Below, one piece after another: positions 33,954 to 47,152 of a DNA stretch of 64,000 nucleotides (positions within the stretch are counted from its first letter, which is position 1; every line of letters starts with the position of its first letter). The DNA is taken from NCBI GenBank assembly GCA_037447655.1, contig JBBHKE010002443.1, forward strand, positions 1-64,000, in the 5' to 3' direction. Made by a program: the position numbers and the translations under genes. The notes under the pieces were generated by a model, which was not told where the DNA came from, searched no databases, and saw only the letters and a program-made list of their open reading frames with translations. Origin of the DNA: Zygnema cylindricum. Taxonomy: Eukaryota; Streptophyta; Zygnematophyceae; Zygnematales; Zygnemataceae.

Positions 33954-34988
33954 GAAACTCTGAGACATCCATAAGTCCTCAGAGTAGACAACTTCCAAGA
34001 AGCCTCTAGGATAACCCTGTACCTTTGTGTTTCAGCAAAAAATAATTGCCACCCTGAGAAAAAATAACACTCACCAACTTCACCCTTGTGAAGGCAAGAC
34101 TCCCCTGAGTCGATAGCAAAAAGAATATCTGAATTTGCTCCCCTGAGTAGTAGGTTATGGAGGGTCAAAGTTGACCTTTGGTACACAAGCTCTTTGGGAG
34201 AGAGGGTCCTATCTTCTAATTTTTCTAAGTCCTATCTCTCTCACAGACTCTATCTACTGATGTACGGAGCCAATCACATTTCAGTTTCGTACATAAAAGT
34301 ACAGTTGCTGGTGTACTTTATGTACGGCCATTGTACGACATGGCCTAAATGTCGACACATGTCATATCCCGATTTGGTGCCGTAATCTCCGGAGATACCA
34401 CGATCCAATGTAATTTCGCCACGTGTCATCTGATGTGGCGATGACCACAAACCGCCGAAATCCTCCTCCCCGATCTCGGCATTAATTGCGGCCGTCCGAT
34501 TAAATTAAACATTTAATCGTAGCTGTAATAAATAAATGCGCGGTATTCGTTTCTTATCCGTACCGTAATCAGTACTTTTACATTACTGGATCTATGTCCT
34601 CGTGAAACTATTTCAGTTAATTGAACTATCCTACGTATAAATGTTTAACTAAATATCAAACCCTATAGTACGTAACACTACCTCTAGAGTTAATAGTTTA
34701 AAGCTATCGGCTACCGGGTGGATTCCGGCCGGCAGGTTGCAGGTTCAAATCCTGGAAGTGGTATATGTATTTTAGTAAATATATCCTTAATTATAAATAA
34801 ACTAATATTTATATCCCCTAAACCTCTGGATAGTCTAGGTAGCCATGGCTCTAGCTTCCTCTCCAATTTCTCAGTGACTGCGACAAGTTTGAGAGTTGGA
34901 GAGAGAAGTTAGAGGTAGAGTACCTCGACTTCTTTCTATATTTATATTCAGACCTAGAAAATACTTAAAAATACCATTATTTTCTACA
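33954..34988 (-). repeat. 3' LTR of copia E
   Basis: About 1035 bp, gaaactctgag to ttctaca. The bases after it, ctccctttattttc, are the complement of the polypurine tract. Contains the hairpin as gactcccctgagtc (near 34101) and the best-formed tRNA-like module (34679-34763). Confidence 0.88.
34679..34763 (+). other. Best tRNA-like module, antisense to copia E
   Basis: 85 nt, class-II tRNA length. tacctct (34679-34685) can pair with agtggta (34757-34763) except at one position. agtt...agct can form a D-arm around aatagttta. ccgg-gtggatt-ccgg (near 34713-34728) makes a 7-nt-loop hairpin with T at loop position 2. gcagg-ttcaaat-cctgg (34739-34755) makes a T-arm. A-box-like and B-box (ggttcaaatcc) elements are present. 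Extra bases between D-arm and anticodon-like arm do not fit a normal tRNA. Confidence 0.5.
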
Positions 34989-37900
34989 CTCCCTTTATTT
35001 TCTAGTCAATCTTTAATTTCAGACCACACTTCTCCATGCAGAAAATTAGCTTAGGGGAAGGCACAAGTTTGGTCATCATATCTGCTACCATCTCACTATC
35101 TGGTCGGTACTCTAAACTGATTATTTTGTTTTCTACTTTCTCTCTAACAAAGCTGAGTTTGATGTCCATGTGTTTGGCTTTAAAATGATGTTTAGGATTG
35201 GCAAAAATAGCGATTGCTGCCTGATTATCACAAAAAAAAATTTGCACACCACTCTTAAGGTGACCAAGCTCACCAAGCAAAGACTTTACCCACATCAATT
35301 CTTTTACAGCTGAGCAAAAGGCCATATACTCAGCCTCCATGGTGGACTGAGCAATAACTTTTTGCTGTTTGCTACTCCAACAGCAAGCCCCATCACCCAC
35401 ATATAATACATATCTAGAAGTGCATATCCTCATCGGAGCATCACCAATACTGGCATCACTCTAAGTAGTGATGTCAGTATTTTCCCCACCCAAATGCAAC
35501 CATAGATCCCTAGTTCCTATCAAATATTTAACGACTCTCTTAGCTGCCTCCCAATCCCTCTTAGTGGGAGCATTTAGACTTCTACTCAGCACTCCTACAG
35601 TTGCAGCTAAATCCGGACGAGTACAATTCAAAATATAGATTAGACTTCCCACTACTTGCCTATAAGGAATAGTCTGCATGAACTTCTGTTCTTCAGGAGA
35701 TAATTTCTCGTCTAAGATTATGACTCCTTCTTCCTCACTCCCCTCACTTCCCTTTTTCAACTCTATTGGAGTTGTACAACTATTAGATTTATCAATTTGA
35801 AATTTTTCAAGCATGTTCCCTATTGCTTTTTTTTGAGTCAATCTTATAATTTTTCTTTTTCGGTCTCTCTCTACTTGAATTCCCAAAATATATTTTGCTT
35901 CCCCCATATCCTTCATTTCAAATCTCCCCTTAAGATTGGTTTTCAGTTTATTAATTTTTTCCATTGATTTACTTAAAACAAGCAAATCATTAACATAAAT
36001 TGCAATAAATATAAAACCTTCCTCATCTTCGAAAACATAGATTGAGTGATCTGAGCTGATCCGGATATATCCCAGACCGGTAAGAAACTCATCAAGCTTC
36101 TTATTCCACTGCCGAGGCGCCTGTTTCAAACCATAAAGAGATTTAATCAGCCGGCATACCTTACTCTCCTCTCCTTCCTCTACAAACCCTTCGGGTTGTC
36201 GCATGAAGATCTCCTCTTCCAATTATCCATGCAAAAAGGATGTCTTGATGTCCATCTGGTGCACTTCCATGTCTTCCGCTGGTGCCAGGCTGAGAAGTAT
36301 GCGGACGGAGGGAAATCTGACCACTGGGGCAAAGGTTTCATCGTAGTCAATTCCCTCTTTTTGTGTAAATCCCTTTGCCACTAATCGGGCCTTGTAGCGC
36401 TCGATTGTGTTATCTGGGTTCAGTTTTAATTTGAAGACCCACTTATAACCGATTGGTTTTCGGTGAGGTGGACAATCCACCAGCTCCCAAGTATCGGCTG
36501 CCATAATTGAGGCCATCTCCCCATTGATGGCTGTCTTCCACCGGTTTCTTTTTGGACAAGTCATCGCCTCTCCATAAGTTTGAGGTTCATCTTGATGAGA
36601 TAGTTTAGTTACCTTGTTATTAACCTGTTTTTTTTGTAGTCTTTTGCTACTTCTCCTTCCCCGCTCAAAATCTGAGGCTGGGATAGATGGTTCTCGTGGA
36701 TTCATTCGAACAAACTCGGCTTCTCCCCTATCCCTTGATTCCGAATCAATTTCCACCATGTATTCCGCTTCGGGTAGAGTTGTCACTCGAGTTTCCACAG
36801 CCGAGTCCTTTTCGGTCTGATTTGTATCTTCAAGAATGTCATCTTCTCTAAAACCTGGATAGTTAGGGAGCTCAAAGTTATCGGAATTTTCTGACTCAAA
36901 TCTGATTTTTAGTGACTTTGTATATTTGAAGGGATCCATAGACTTTCCTTCATCCATAACTACTAGATGCTTTACTAAGATTATATCTTCCCTTTTTTAT
37001 ATCATAAACTCTATATCTTTTAACATCCTCATCATATCCTAATAAGTATCCCGGTTTTCCTTTATGATCTAGCTTCCAATTAGACCGATCTGTATCTAGA
37101 CTGAATACTTGACTGCCAAAAACCTTTAAGTAAGATATGTCTTGTATTCGACTGGTCCATCTCTCTTAAGGTGTTTGATCTTTTATAGCTGAGGTAAGAA
37201 CTCTATTTTTGAGGTAATTAGCGCAGTTCATTGCTTTTTCCCAGAACCTTTTTCCTATCTTCTTATCCGACAACATAATTCTAGCACTATCACTTAGTGT
37301 CTTATATAATTGCTCAGCTACCCCATTCTGTTCCGGGTATTCTGCAACTGTCTTTTGGTGTTGGACCCCATCTTCCCTCAGAAAATCCTCAAACTGGTTA
37401 GAAGTATACTCTCCACCATTGTCACTCTTTATTCTCTTGATTGGAGTTTCATGAAGTTTTTTGCTCCATGCTTTATATTGTCTAAAACAATCCTGAGCTT
37501 CCGACTTGTTTTTCAAAAAATACACTCGGGAATACCGAGACCAATCATCAGTGATAGTCATCATAAATCTCTTCCCCCCCGGTGAGGGCACTTTAGCTGG
37601 TCCCCAAATATCTGTGTGTACTAGATCTAGAATTTTTTCCCCTTTATAGGTGGTTGTTTTAGGAAAGGGTAATCTGTGTGTTTTACCTGAGCACATCCAC
37701 TACATCACTTATATTATCATTCTCACTAAACTTAATCCCTTCCACCACTCGTATCTTTTTCATCTCTCTTAACTTGTCTAGTTTCACATGCCTTAGCCTC
37801 TTATGCCACATCATAATATCATGAACACCAGCATAATAAAGTTTATTCTTTTCATTACTTAAAACCAGCCTAAACATCCCATGGCTACCTTTCTTAGCAA

Positions 37901-38387
37901 TGAAATAGACATCCTCCACAAAACTAGCAGTAAAGACTCCTTCTTTAGTGCTAGTTAAAAAACTCTTATCATCTAATACGGATGTAGAGATGAGGTTTTT
38001 GTTCAGCTCCGGAAAAAACAATACATCGGAGAATGTTACTATGGATGTCTTTCCTTCTACCAACACTTTCAAATCTACCAATCCTACAAGAGTAGTGGTG
38101 ACTATCCTCCCATCCCTGTACTGTATCTCTACGGCGGGAATATTTCTTATCTTAGTGAACAGGTGCCTATCCTTACAAATGTGCAAGGAGGAACCTGAAT
38201 CTACAATCCAGCCTGCTTCACCTTTTAATCCACCGTAAGCACATTTCTGCCTTTGTGGTATTTCGACCTCGTTTTTCGCCTCCAACTCCTCATCTAAAAG
38301 GAGCTCATCATCCTCGTCCTCAGATTCTGCCTCATGTACTTGTGTCACAAGGGCCTTTTTTTTCCTCTTTGGGTACCACCAGTCTGC
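34989..38387 (-). pseudogene. Copia E pol (protease to RNase H)
   Basis: Minus strand, downstream of the F insertion. 38380-37683: end of the zinc-knuckle linker, protease with IVDSGSSLHIC (Gly-Ser-Ser where the relatives have Gly-Ala-Ser), and the pre-integrase MMWHKRLRHV. 37696-37166: integrase with VHTDIWGPAKV, KSDNGGEYTSNQF and NGVAEQL. 36957-36223: integrase tail, linker and RT start. 36222-35461: RT with YVNDLLVL (first catalytic Asp of YVDD replaced by Asn). 35433-35002: RNase H with EAEYMA. A handful of stops and one-base shifts break it. Confidence 0.88.
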
Positions 38388-39422
38388 TGTAGAAATTAAT
38401 GGTTTTAAGTATTTTCTAGGTCTGAATAGAAACAAAGAAGCCGGGGCAGTCTACCTCTAACTTCTCTCTCCAACTCTCAAACTTGTCGCAGTCACTGAGA
38501 AATTGGAGAGGAAGCTAGAGCCATGGCTACCTAGGCTATCCTCAGGTTTACGGGAAATTTATATTAGTTAGGGTTTATTTATTTAAAAAGAATGTGCCGC
38601 CAACAGGAATTGATCCTTGTACCTACCCGCCGGCAGACACGAAATAGCCGGTAGCCTTAGCCGTTAACTCTAGGAATAACATTACGTAGTATGTTGTTTG
38701 ATATTTATTTAAACACGTAAACATAGGATATCATTTAATTGTAATTGTTTACGGTATACATAGATCCGGTAATGTATAAGTACGGAATACGGTACGAGCA
38801 AGAAATCAATACCGCGCATTTATTTCTTAAGTGAAATGAATACCGCGCATGTATTTATTACGGCTACAATTAAATTCAATTCTAATCGGACGGCCGGAAT
38901 TAGCGCCGAGATCGCGGAAGAAGATTTCGGCGGTTTGTGGCCATCGCCACGTCAGATGACGCGTGGCGAAATTACATTGGATCGTGGAATCTCCAGAGAT
39001 TATAGCACCGAATCCGGATATGACATGTGTCGACATTTAGGCCATGACGTACAATGTCCGTACATAAAGTACACTGACAGCTGTACTTTTTCGTACGGAA
39101 CTGTATTCTGATTGGTTTCGTATATCGGTAAATAGAGTATGTGAGAGAGATATGACTTAGAAAAATTAGGAGATAGGACCCTCTCTCCCAGAGAGCTTCT
39201 GTACAAAAGGTCAACTTTGACCCTCCATAACTTACTGCTCAGGGGAGCACATTCATAGATTCTTTTTGCTATCAACTCATGGGAGTCTTGCCTTCACAGG
39301 GATGCAGGTGGTCAAAGTTTTTGTCTGCCAGGGTGGCAGTTATTCACAAAGGGGTCAGGATTATCATAGAGGCTTCTTGGAAGCTGTCCACTCTGAGGAC
39401 TTATGGAGGTCTTAGAGATTCA
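38388..39422 (+). repeat. 5' LTR of copia F
   Basis: TGTAGAAATT to AGATTCA. Contains the agtcactgag and gagccatggctacc blocks shared with subfamily A/B/D, the antisense tRNA-like module (about 38590-38675), a mutated hairpin (aactcatgggagtc near 39275) and the gag ATG at 39403. Confidence 0.92.
38588..38676 (-). other. tRNA-like module in 5' LTR of F
   Basis: Minus-strand agagttaacggctaaggc (A-box-like, matching tRNA-Ser/Leu style D-arms) followed by a B-box-like ggatcaattcc. The copy in the 3' LTR is at about 43985-44072. Confidence 0.5.
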
Positions 39423-42400
39423 GGTTATGGGCCCACCCTCTAGGGTACCAATTTTTAATGGAACTGGATTCATATACTTGGAAAGTATGATGATAGGAGC
39501 TCTATGCGAAAAAAGGTTTTGGGGAATAGTGAGTGGACGGTTGGGGCGTCCATCAAGTCTTGGAATTCCTCCAGGTTTGGAGGAAGCAGATTCACCAGGA
39601 AAGAGGATCCATCTTCAACGGAGGAAAAAGAAGGAGTGGTGGTGGACAAAAGAAAGGAGAAGGAGACGACCACACCAATACCAACTGGTTCGAAATTCAT
39701 GTCACCTATTCCGAGGAACGAGGAGAATGATACTGAAACCTGAGACTTCAACAATATGGCGGCAAAGTACTTCATCCTACGCCATCTCACTCAAGGACTT
39801 GCATGTCCTCATTTGCAGGTAGAAAGGGCATCCAATCTTTGGATGGCTCTCATAGAGATGTACTGAAGTGGTACGATTCAGCAACAACAGTTGGCTGATC
39901 AGAAAGTTAAGGAGTATGTATACAAAGGGGGAAATATGTTGGATTTTTGCAATGAGCTTGCTACACTCTTCATGGAGCTAGAGAGTGCGGGAAAAGATTT
40001 TAGTGAAAAAGAAAAGGTTAACTGTTTACTGATGAAGTTACCTGATGAGTTCGAGAACATAGTCAACCGTGTGCAGGACTTGCCGGACTCAAGGTGGATA
40101 TGGAACTCAGTGGTAGGGATGATTCTCGTTCGAGAGAATACAATTGAGATCCGAAGGGGAGGAAAGAGTGGCCAAGCCTTGGCAACAGCGACTGATTGGA
40201 GGAACAAGGATTCCCGAAACCGGTCGGAAACTATGGGGGTAGGAAGCTGAAAAAACAGGCCGACGAGTTCGAACCAAGGGCTCCCAAAGGTTTATGTCTT
40301 TTTTGTAAGAAACCGGGGCACTATATGGCAGTGTGCACTAAGCTAACCGAGCTTCTACTAAAGGAGGGGCAGACCGGTGGTACCCCGAGAGGAAAAAAAA
40401 AGGCCCTTGTCACACAGGTACTTGAGGCGGAATCTGAGGACGAGGACGATGAGCTCCTTTTGGATGAGGAGTTGGAGGCGAAAAACGAGGTCAAAATTCC
40501 ACGAAGGAAGAAATGTGCTTACGGTGGATTAAAAGGTGAAGCAGGCTGGATCATAGATTCAGGTGCCTCCATCCACATGTGTAAGGATAGGCACCTGTTC
40601 ACTAAGATAAGAAAGATTCCCACTGTAGAGATACAGTACGGGGATGGGAGGATAGTCACCACTACTCTTGTAGGATCGGTAGATCTGAAAGTGTTAGTAG
40701 AAGGAAAGACATCTATATTAACATTTTCCGATGTATTGTTTATTCCGGAGCTGAACAAAAATCTTATCTCTACATCAGTATTAGATAATAAGGGTTTTTT
40801 CACTAGCACTAGGGAAGGAGTTTTTACTGCTAGTTTTGAGGAGGATGTTTATTTCATTGCTGAGAAAGGTAGCCATGGGATGTTTAGGCTGATTTTAGTA
40901 ATGAAAAGAAGAAATTTTATTATACTGGTGTTCATGATATTATGATGTGGCATAAGAGGCTTGGGCATGTGAATCTAGATAAGTTAAGAGAGATGAAAAA
41001 GATGGGAGTGGTGGAAGGGATTCAGTTCAGTGAGAATGATGATATTAGTGATTGTAGTGGATGTGCTCAAGGTAAATCACACAGATTACCCTTTTCTAAA
41101 ACAGCCACCTATAAGGGAGAAAAAATTCTAGATCTAGTACACACAGATATTTGGGGACTGGCTAAAGTGCCCTCACCGTGGGGGAAGAGATTTATGATGA
41201 CTATCACTGATGATTGGTCTCGGTATTCTCGGGTGTATTTTTTGAAAAACAAGTCCGAAGCTCAGGATTGTTTTAGACAATATAAAGCATGGAGCGAAAA
41301 ACTCCATGAAAATCCAATCAAGAGAGTTAGTAGTGACAATGGTGGAGAGTATACTTCTAACCAGTTTGAGGATTTTCTGAGGGAGGATGGGGTCCAACAC
41401 CAAAAGACAGTTCCAGAAAACCCGGAACAGAATGGGGTAGCAGAAATGTTAAATAGAACACTAAGTGATAGTGCTAGAAGTATGTTGTCGGATAAGAAGA
41501 TAGGAAGAAGGTTTTGGGCAGAAGCAATAAACTGTGCTAATTACCTCAAAAATAGTGTTCTTACTTCAACTATAAAAGATCAAACACCTTATGAGAGATG
41601 GACAGGCCGGAAACTAGACTTATCTCACTTAAAGGTTTTCGGCAGTCAAGTATTCAGTCTAGATACAGATCGGTCTAATTAGAAGCTAGATCCTAAAGGA
41701 AAACCGGGATACTTATAAGGATATGATGAGGATGTTAAAGGGTATAGAGTTTATGATCTAAAAAAGGAAGATATAATCTTAGTAAAACATCTAGTAGTTA
41801 TGGATGAAGGAAAGTCTGTGGATCCCTTCAAATATACAAAGTCAGTAAAAATCAGATTTGAGTGAGAATATTCCGATGACTTTGAGCTCCCTAACTATCC
41901 GGGTTTTAGAGAAGATGACATTCTTGCAGATACAAATCAGACCGAAAAGAACTCGGCTGTGGAAACTCTAGTGACAACTCTACCTGAAGCGGAAGACCCG
42001 GTGGAAATTGATTCGGAATCAAGGGATAAGGGAGAAGCCGAGTTTGTTCGAAAGAATCCACGAGAACAATCTATTCCGGCCTCAGATTTTGAGGGGGGAA
42101 GGAGAAGTAGCAAAAGATTGTAAGAAAAATAGGTTAATAACAAGGTAACTAAACTATCTCATCAAGATGAACCTCAAACTTATGGAGAGGCGATGACTTG
42201 TCCAGAAAGAAACTGGTGGAAGATAGCCATCAATGAGGAGATGGCCTCTATTATGGCAGCCGATACTTGGGAGCTGGTGGATTGTCCACCTAACCGAAAA
42301 CCAATCGGTTGTAAGTGGGTTTTCAAATTAAAACTGAACCCAGATAACACAATCGAGCTCTACAAGGCCCGATTAGTGGCAAAGGGATTTACACAAAAAG

Positions 42401-43742
42401 AGGGAATTGACTACGAGGAAACCTTTGCCCCGGTCGTCAGATTTCCCTCCGTCCGCATACTTCTCAGTTTAGCAGCAGCGGAAGACATGGAAGTGCATCA
42501 GATGGACATCAAGAAAGCCTTTTTGCATGGAGAATTGGAAGAGGAGATCTTCATGCGACAACCCGAATGATTTGTGGAGGAAGGAGAGGAGAGTAAGGTA
42601 TGCAGGCTGATTAAAACTCTTTATGGTTTGAAACAGGCGCCTCGACGATGGAATAACAAGCTTGATGTGTTTCTTACCGGTCTGGGATATATTCGAATCA
42701 GCTCAGATCACTCAATCTATATTTTCGAAGATGAGGAAGGTTTTTTATTTATTGCAATTTATGTTGATGATTTGCTTGTTTTAAGTAAATCAATAGAAAA
42801 AATTAATTAATTGAAAACCGATCTTAAACGGAGATTTGAAATGAAAGATATGGGAGAAGCAAAATATATTTTGGGAATTCAAGTAGAGAGAGACCGAAAA
42901 AGGAAAATTATAAGACTCACTCAAAAGGAAGCAATAGGGAACATGCTTGAAAAATTTCAATTGGATAAAGCTAATAGTTGTACAACTCCAATGGAGTTTA
43001 AGAAGGGAAGTGAGGAAGAAGGAGTCATAGTCTTAGACGAGGAATTATTTCCTGAAGAATAGAAGTTCATGCAGACTATTCTTTACAGGCAAGTAGTGGG
43101 AAATCTAATCTATTTTATGAATTGTACCCGGCCGGATTTAGCTGCAGCAGTAGGAGTGCTGAGTAGAAGTCTAAATGCTCCCACTAAGAAGGATTGGGAG
43201 GCAGCTAAGAGAGTCCTTAGATATTTGATAGGAACTAGGGATATATGGTTGCATTTGGGTGGGGAGAATACAGACATCACTACTTGGAGTGATGCCAGTT
43301 ATGGTGATGCTCCGATGAGGAGATGCACTTCTGGATATGTATTATATGTGGGTGATGGGGCTTGCTGTTGGAGTAGCAAACAGCAAAGAGTTATTGCTCA
43401 ATCCACCATGGAGGCTGAGTATATGGCCTCTTGCTCGGCTGTAAAATAATTGATGTGGGTCAAGTCTTTGATTGATGAGCTTGGTCACCTTAAGAGTGGT
43501 GTGCAGAAAAGTTTTTATGATAATCAGGCAGCAATTGCTATTTCTGCCAATCCTAAACATCATTTTAAAGCAAACACATGGACATTAGACTCAGCTTTGT
43601 TAGAGAGAAAGTAGAAAACAAAATAATTAGTTAAGAGTACCAACCAGATAGTGAGATGGTAGCACATATGATGACCAAACCTGTGCCTTCCCCTAAGCTA
43701 ATTTTCTGCAGGGAGAAGTGTGGTCTGAAATTAAAGATTAAC
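39403..43742 (+). pseudogene. Copia F gag-pol
   Basis: Begins at the ATG inside the LTR; the primer site (39423-39437) encodes VMGPP. Gag 39403-39560, then a frameshift, then Gag 39891-40250. Zinc knuckle CLFCKKPGHYMAVC and protease IIDSGAS at 40196-40945; pre-integrase and integrase 40942-41682 (HTDIWG, SSDNGGEYTSNQF, GVAEMLN, where the catalytic Glu is kept). Integrase tail and linker 41683-42190 with stops; RT 42193-43062 (YVDDLLVL kept); RNase H 43069-43640. At least five stops and two shifts are visible. The polypurine tract before 43759 is weak (aaaataagctgag). Confidence 0.9.
39423..39437 (+). other. Primer-binding site of copia F
   Basis: ggttatgggcccacc follows the LTR directly, identical to A and B although the LTR subfamily differs. 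Confidence 0.9.
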
Positions 43743-43758
43743 TAGAAAATAAGCTGAG

Positions 43759-44825
43759 TGTAGAAATTAATGGTCCTTTTAAAGTATTTTATAAGTCTAA
43801 ATAGAAATATAGAAAGAAGCCAAGCCAGTCTACCTCTAACTTCTGTCTCAAACTCTCAAACTTGTCGCAGTCATTGAGAAATTGGAGAGGAAGCTAGAGC
43901 CATGGCTACCTAGGCTATCCAGATGTTTACGGGATATAAATATTAGTTTATTTACCATTAGGGGTTTATTTACTAAAAGAATATGTGATGCCTCCAGGAT
44001 TTGATCCTCGTACCTGCCGGACGGTAAGCTGCAGGTAGTTGGTAGTCTTATCCGTTAAGTCTAGACCTAGTGTTACGTACTATAGGGTTGATATTTAGTT
44101 AAACATTAACACGTAGGATTATTCATTTAACTGAAACTGTTTACGAGAGACATAGATCCATTACTGTAAAATTATGGATTACAGTACAGATAAGAAACGA
44201 ATACCGCAAATTTATTTCTTTAGCGAAACGAATAGCGCGTATGTATTTATTACGGCTACGATTAAATGTGAATTTAATCGGACGGCCGGGATTAAACGCC
44301 GAGATCGCAAAAGAGGATTTTGGTGGTTTTTGGTCATCGCCACATCGGATGACACGTGGCGGAATGACATTGGATCGCGGCATCTCCGAGGATTAAGGGA
44401 GCGAATTTGGATATACCACGTGTCGATATTTAGGTCATGTCGTACAGTGTTCGTATAGAAAGTACACCGGCAGCTGTACTTTTGTGTACGGAAGTGTAAT
44501 CTGATTGGCTCCGTACATTAGTAGATAGAGTCTGTGAGTGAGATAGGACTTAGAAAAATTAGGAGATAGGACCCTCTCTCCCAGAGAGCTTCTTTACAAA
44601 AGGTCAACTTTGACCCTCCATAACTTACTGCTCAGGGGAGCAAATTCAGAGATTCTTTTTGCTATCGACTCAGGGGAGTCTTGCCTTCACAGGGGTGAGG
44701 TAGTCAGGGTTTTTGTTTGCCAGGTTGGCAGTTATTTTTTGCTGAAACACAAAGGGGTCAGGATTATCCTAGAGGCTTCTTGGAAGCTGTCCACTCTGAG
44801 GACTTATGGAGGTCTCAGAGTTTCA
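43759..44825 (+). repeat. 3' LTR of copia F
   Basis: TGTAGAAATT to AGTTTCA. Hairpin intact as gactc-aggg-gagtc near 44668. Antisense tRNA-like module near 43985-44072 with B-box-like ggatcaaatcc on the minus strand. Confidence 0.92.
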
Positions 44826-45712
44826 TATGCCCCTCCTTTGACCTAAGTTCGGTTAGCTTAGTGCACTCTGCCATATAGTGCCCAGGTTTCTTACAAAAAT
44901 GGCATAAACCTTTGGGAGCCCTTGGTCCAAACTCGTCGGTCTGATTTTTCTGCTCCCTCCCCCCATAGTTTCCGACCAGTTTCCGGGAATCCTTGTTCCT
45001 CCAATCGGTCGCAGTTGCCAAGGCTTGGCCACTCTTTCCTCCTCTTCAGATCTCAATCGTATTCTCCCGAACGAGAATCATCCCTACCACTGAGTTCCAT
45101 ATCCACCTTGAGTCCGGCAAGTCCTGCACACGGTTGACTATGTTCTTGAACTCATCGGGTAACTTCATCAGTAAACACTTAACCTTTTCTTTTTCACTAA
45201 AATCTTTTCCCGCACTCTTTAACTCCATGAAGAGTGTAGCAAGCACATTGCAAAACTTAAACATCTTCTCCCCTTTGTATACATACTCGTTAACTTTCTG
45301 ATCAGCCAACTGTTGTTGCTGAATCGTACCACTTCGGTACATCTCTATGAGAGCGATCCAAAGATCGGATGCCCTTTCTACCTGCAAATGAGGACATGCA
45401 AGTCCTTGAGTGAGATGGCGTAGGATGAAGTGCTTTGCCGCCATATTGTTGAAGTCTCAGGTTTTAGTATCATTCTCCTCGTTGTTCGGAATATGTGACA
45501 TGAATATCGAACTTGTTGCTATTGGTGTGGTCGCCTCCTTCTCCTTTCCTTTGTCCACCACCTCTCCTTCTTTTGTTTCCTCTGTTGAAGGTGGATCCTC
45601 TTTCGTGGTGAATCTGGTTCCTCCAAACCCTGGAGGAATTCCAAGACCTGATGGACGCCCCAACCGTCCACCACTATCCCCCAAAACCTTTTTTCGCATA
45701 GAGCTCCTATCA
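44826..45712 (-). pseudogene. Copia E gag (5' truncated)
   Basis: Minus strand. 45712-45457 encodes RKKVLGDSGGRLGRPS and PPGFGGTRF; 45444-45046 the Gag middle (FILRHLTQGLACPHLQ); 45021-44830 the zinc knuckle CHFCKKPGHYMAEC, up to F's insertion point. The first codons and the primer site, present in A, B, D and F, are replaced by a GGGAGA-type microsatellite (45713-45797). Apparent Pro-Leu repeats in a longer frame come from that microsatellite. Confidence 0.85.
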
Positions 45713-45797
45713 GGGAGAGGTAGAGGGAAAGGGAGAGGGAGAGGGAGAGGAAGAGGGAGAGGGAGAGGGAGAGGGAGAGGGAGAGGGTAAGGGAGAG
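45713..45797. repeat. (GGGAGA)n microsatellite between LTR and gag of E
   Basis: About 14 imperfect hexamer units fill exactly the space between the LTR end (45798) and the Gag codons starting at 45712. The primer site and roughly the first 27 Gag codons are absent. Confidence 0.9.
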
Positions 45798-46778
45798 TGA
45801 AACTCTGAGTCCTCCATAAGTCCTCAGAGTGGACAGCTTCCAAGAAGCCTCTAGGATAATCCTGACCCCTTTCTGTTTAAGCAGAAATAACTGCCACCCT
45901 GGCAGACAAATACTCTGACCACCTTCACCCCTGTGAAAAAAGACTCCCTTGAGTCGTCGATAGCAAAAAGAATCTCTGAATTTGCTCCCCTGAGCAGTAA
46001 GTTATGGAGGGTCAAAGTTGACCTTTTGTACACAAGCTCTTTGGGAGAGAGGGTCCTATCTTCTAATTTTTCTAAGTCTTATCTCTCTCACAGACTCTAT
46101 CTACTGATGTACCGAACCAATCAGATTACTCCTCCGTACGCAAAAGTACAGCTTTCGGTGTACTTTCTGTAGGAATACTGTTCGACATGGCCTAAATGTC
46201 GACATGTGGTATGTCCGGATTCGCTACCTTAATCCTCCCAGATGCCGCGATCCAATGTCATTCCGCCACGTGTCAGCCGATGTGGCGATGACCACAAACC
46301 GCCGAAATCCTCTTCCACGATCTGGCCGTTAATTCTGGCCGTGCGATTAAATTCACATTTAATCGTAGCCGTAATAAATACATGCGCGGTATTCGTTTCA
46401 CTAAAGAAACAAATGCGTGGAATAAGTTTCAGTTACATGCGAAAGTACCCTAAGTTTGAACACAAGCCGTTTTACCACTTAAAATAAAACATGTAGGTGA
46501 AAGGTACAAAAGGTACATTACTATACCTTTACACGTGCCACTTGTTCGTATGATTTCCGGCAACACCTGATTAGCAAGAGGCCTTTAAAAGTGCTTAAAA
46601 CTGTGCGAATACTATATATTTTTAAACCCTCCTACTATATACGTACGATACGTTTTTCCTCGGTTCTATACGGAATGACATGATTTTACTCCTAGTTGTT
46701 CAAATCGCGCGATTTTTTCATTTTTTCGAGTTTTTACGTATTGTACGTGACTTTTGAGAAAATCGCAAAACAACGTCT

Positions 46779-47143
46779 ACTGCAAACAGAAACTGCAAAT
46801 GTACGGAAAATCTATTAACAAATAACGGTAATCGTACGGCTTTGTACGGAAACTGTACAGAAGTTTACGAAAAGATACGATGTACATATCGGTACTTTTT
46901 GTTCTGTAAACTGAACAGGATGTGCACGGATATGTACGAAAATTTATCTTACATCTACGGACAATTTCAAAAAGAGATGTTGCGGCGTCACACTGTTTTC
47001 GCGTCGTAAGTTCAAAATGTACTGCAAACTGAAACTGCAAATTTACGCAAATCCTATAAACAAATTACGGTAACTGTACGGTTTTGTACAGAAACAGTAC
47101 ACAAGTTTACGAAAAAATACGATGCACGTATTGGTACTTATCT
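46779..47143. repeat. Two direct copies of a ~123-bp unit
   Basis: Units begin actgcaaac at 46779 and 47021 and run to a tcggtac/ttggtac word. They share gaaactgcaaat, aacaaat.acggtaa.cgtacgg and agtttacgaaaa blocks. Confidence 0.8.
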
Positions 47144-47152
47144 CTTTCACAG

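Larger units (their letters stand above)
38388..44825 (+). mobile_element. Ty1/copia element F
   Basis: Plus-strand copia of the same subfamily as E, inserted in E's zinc-knuckle/protease region. LTRs 38388-39422 (1035 bp) and 43759-44825 (1067 bp). Flanks tctgc (38383-38387) and tatgc (44826-44830) are a 5-bp duplication with one change. Joining the flanks restores E's sequence order. Primer site present, gag-pol broken by several stops and shifts. Confidence 0.92.

Noticed and set aside
34679-34763. A functional tRNA gene
   Set aside because: Some arms fold, but extra bases between D-arm and anticodon-like arm, an acceptor mismatch and its place in every LTR argue for a tRNA-derived module instead.
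45457-45843. Pro-Leu repeat protein
   Set aside because: The repeat is the GGGAGA microsatellite read through on the minus strand next to a copia gag fragment.
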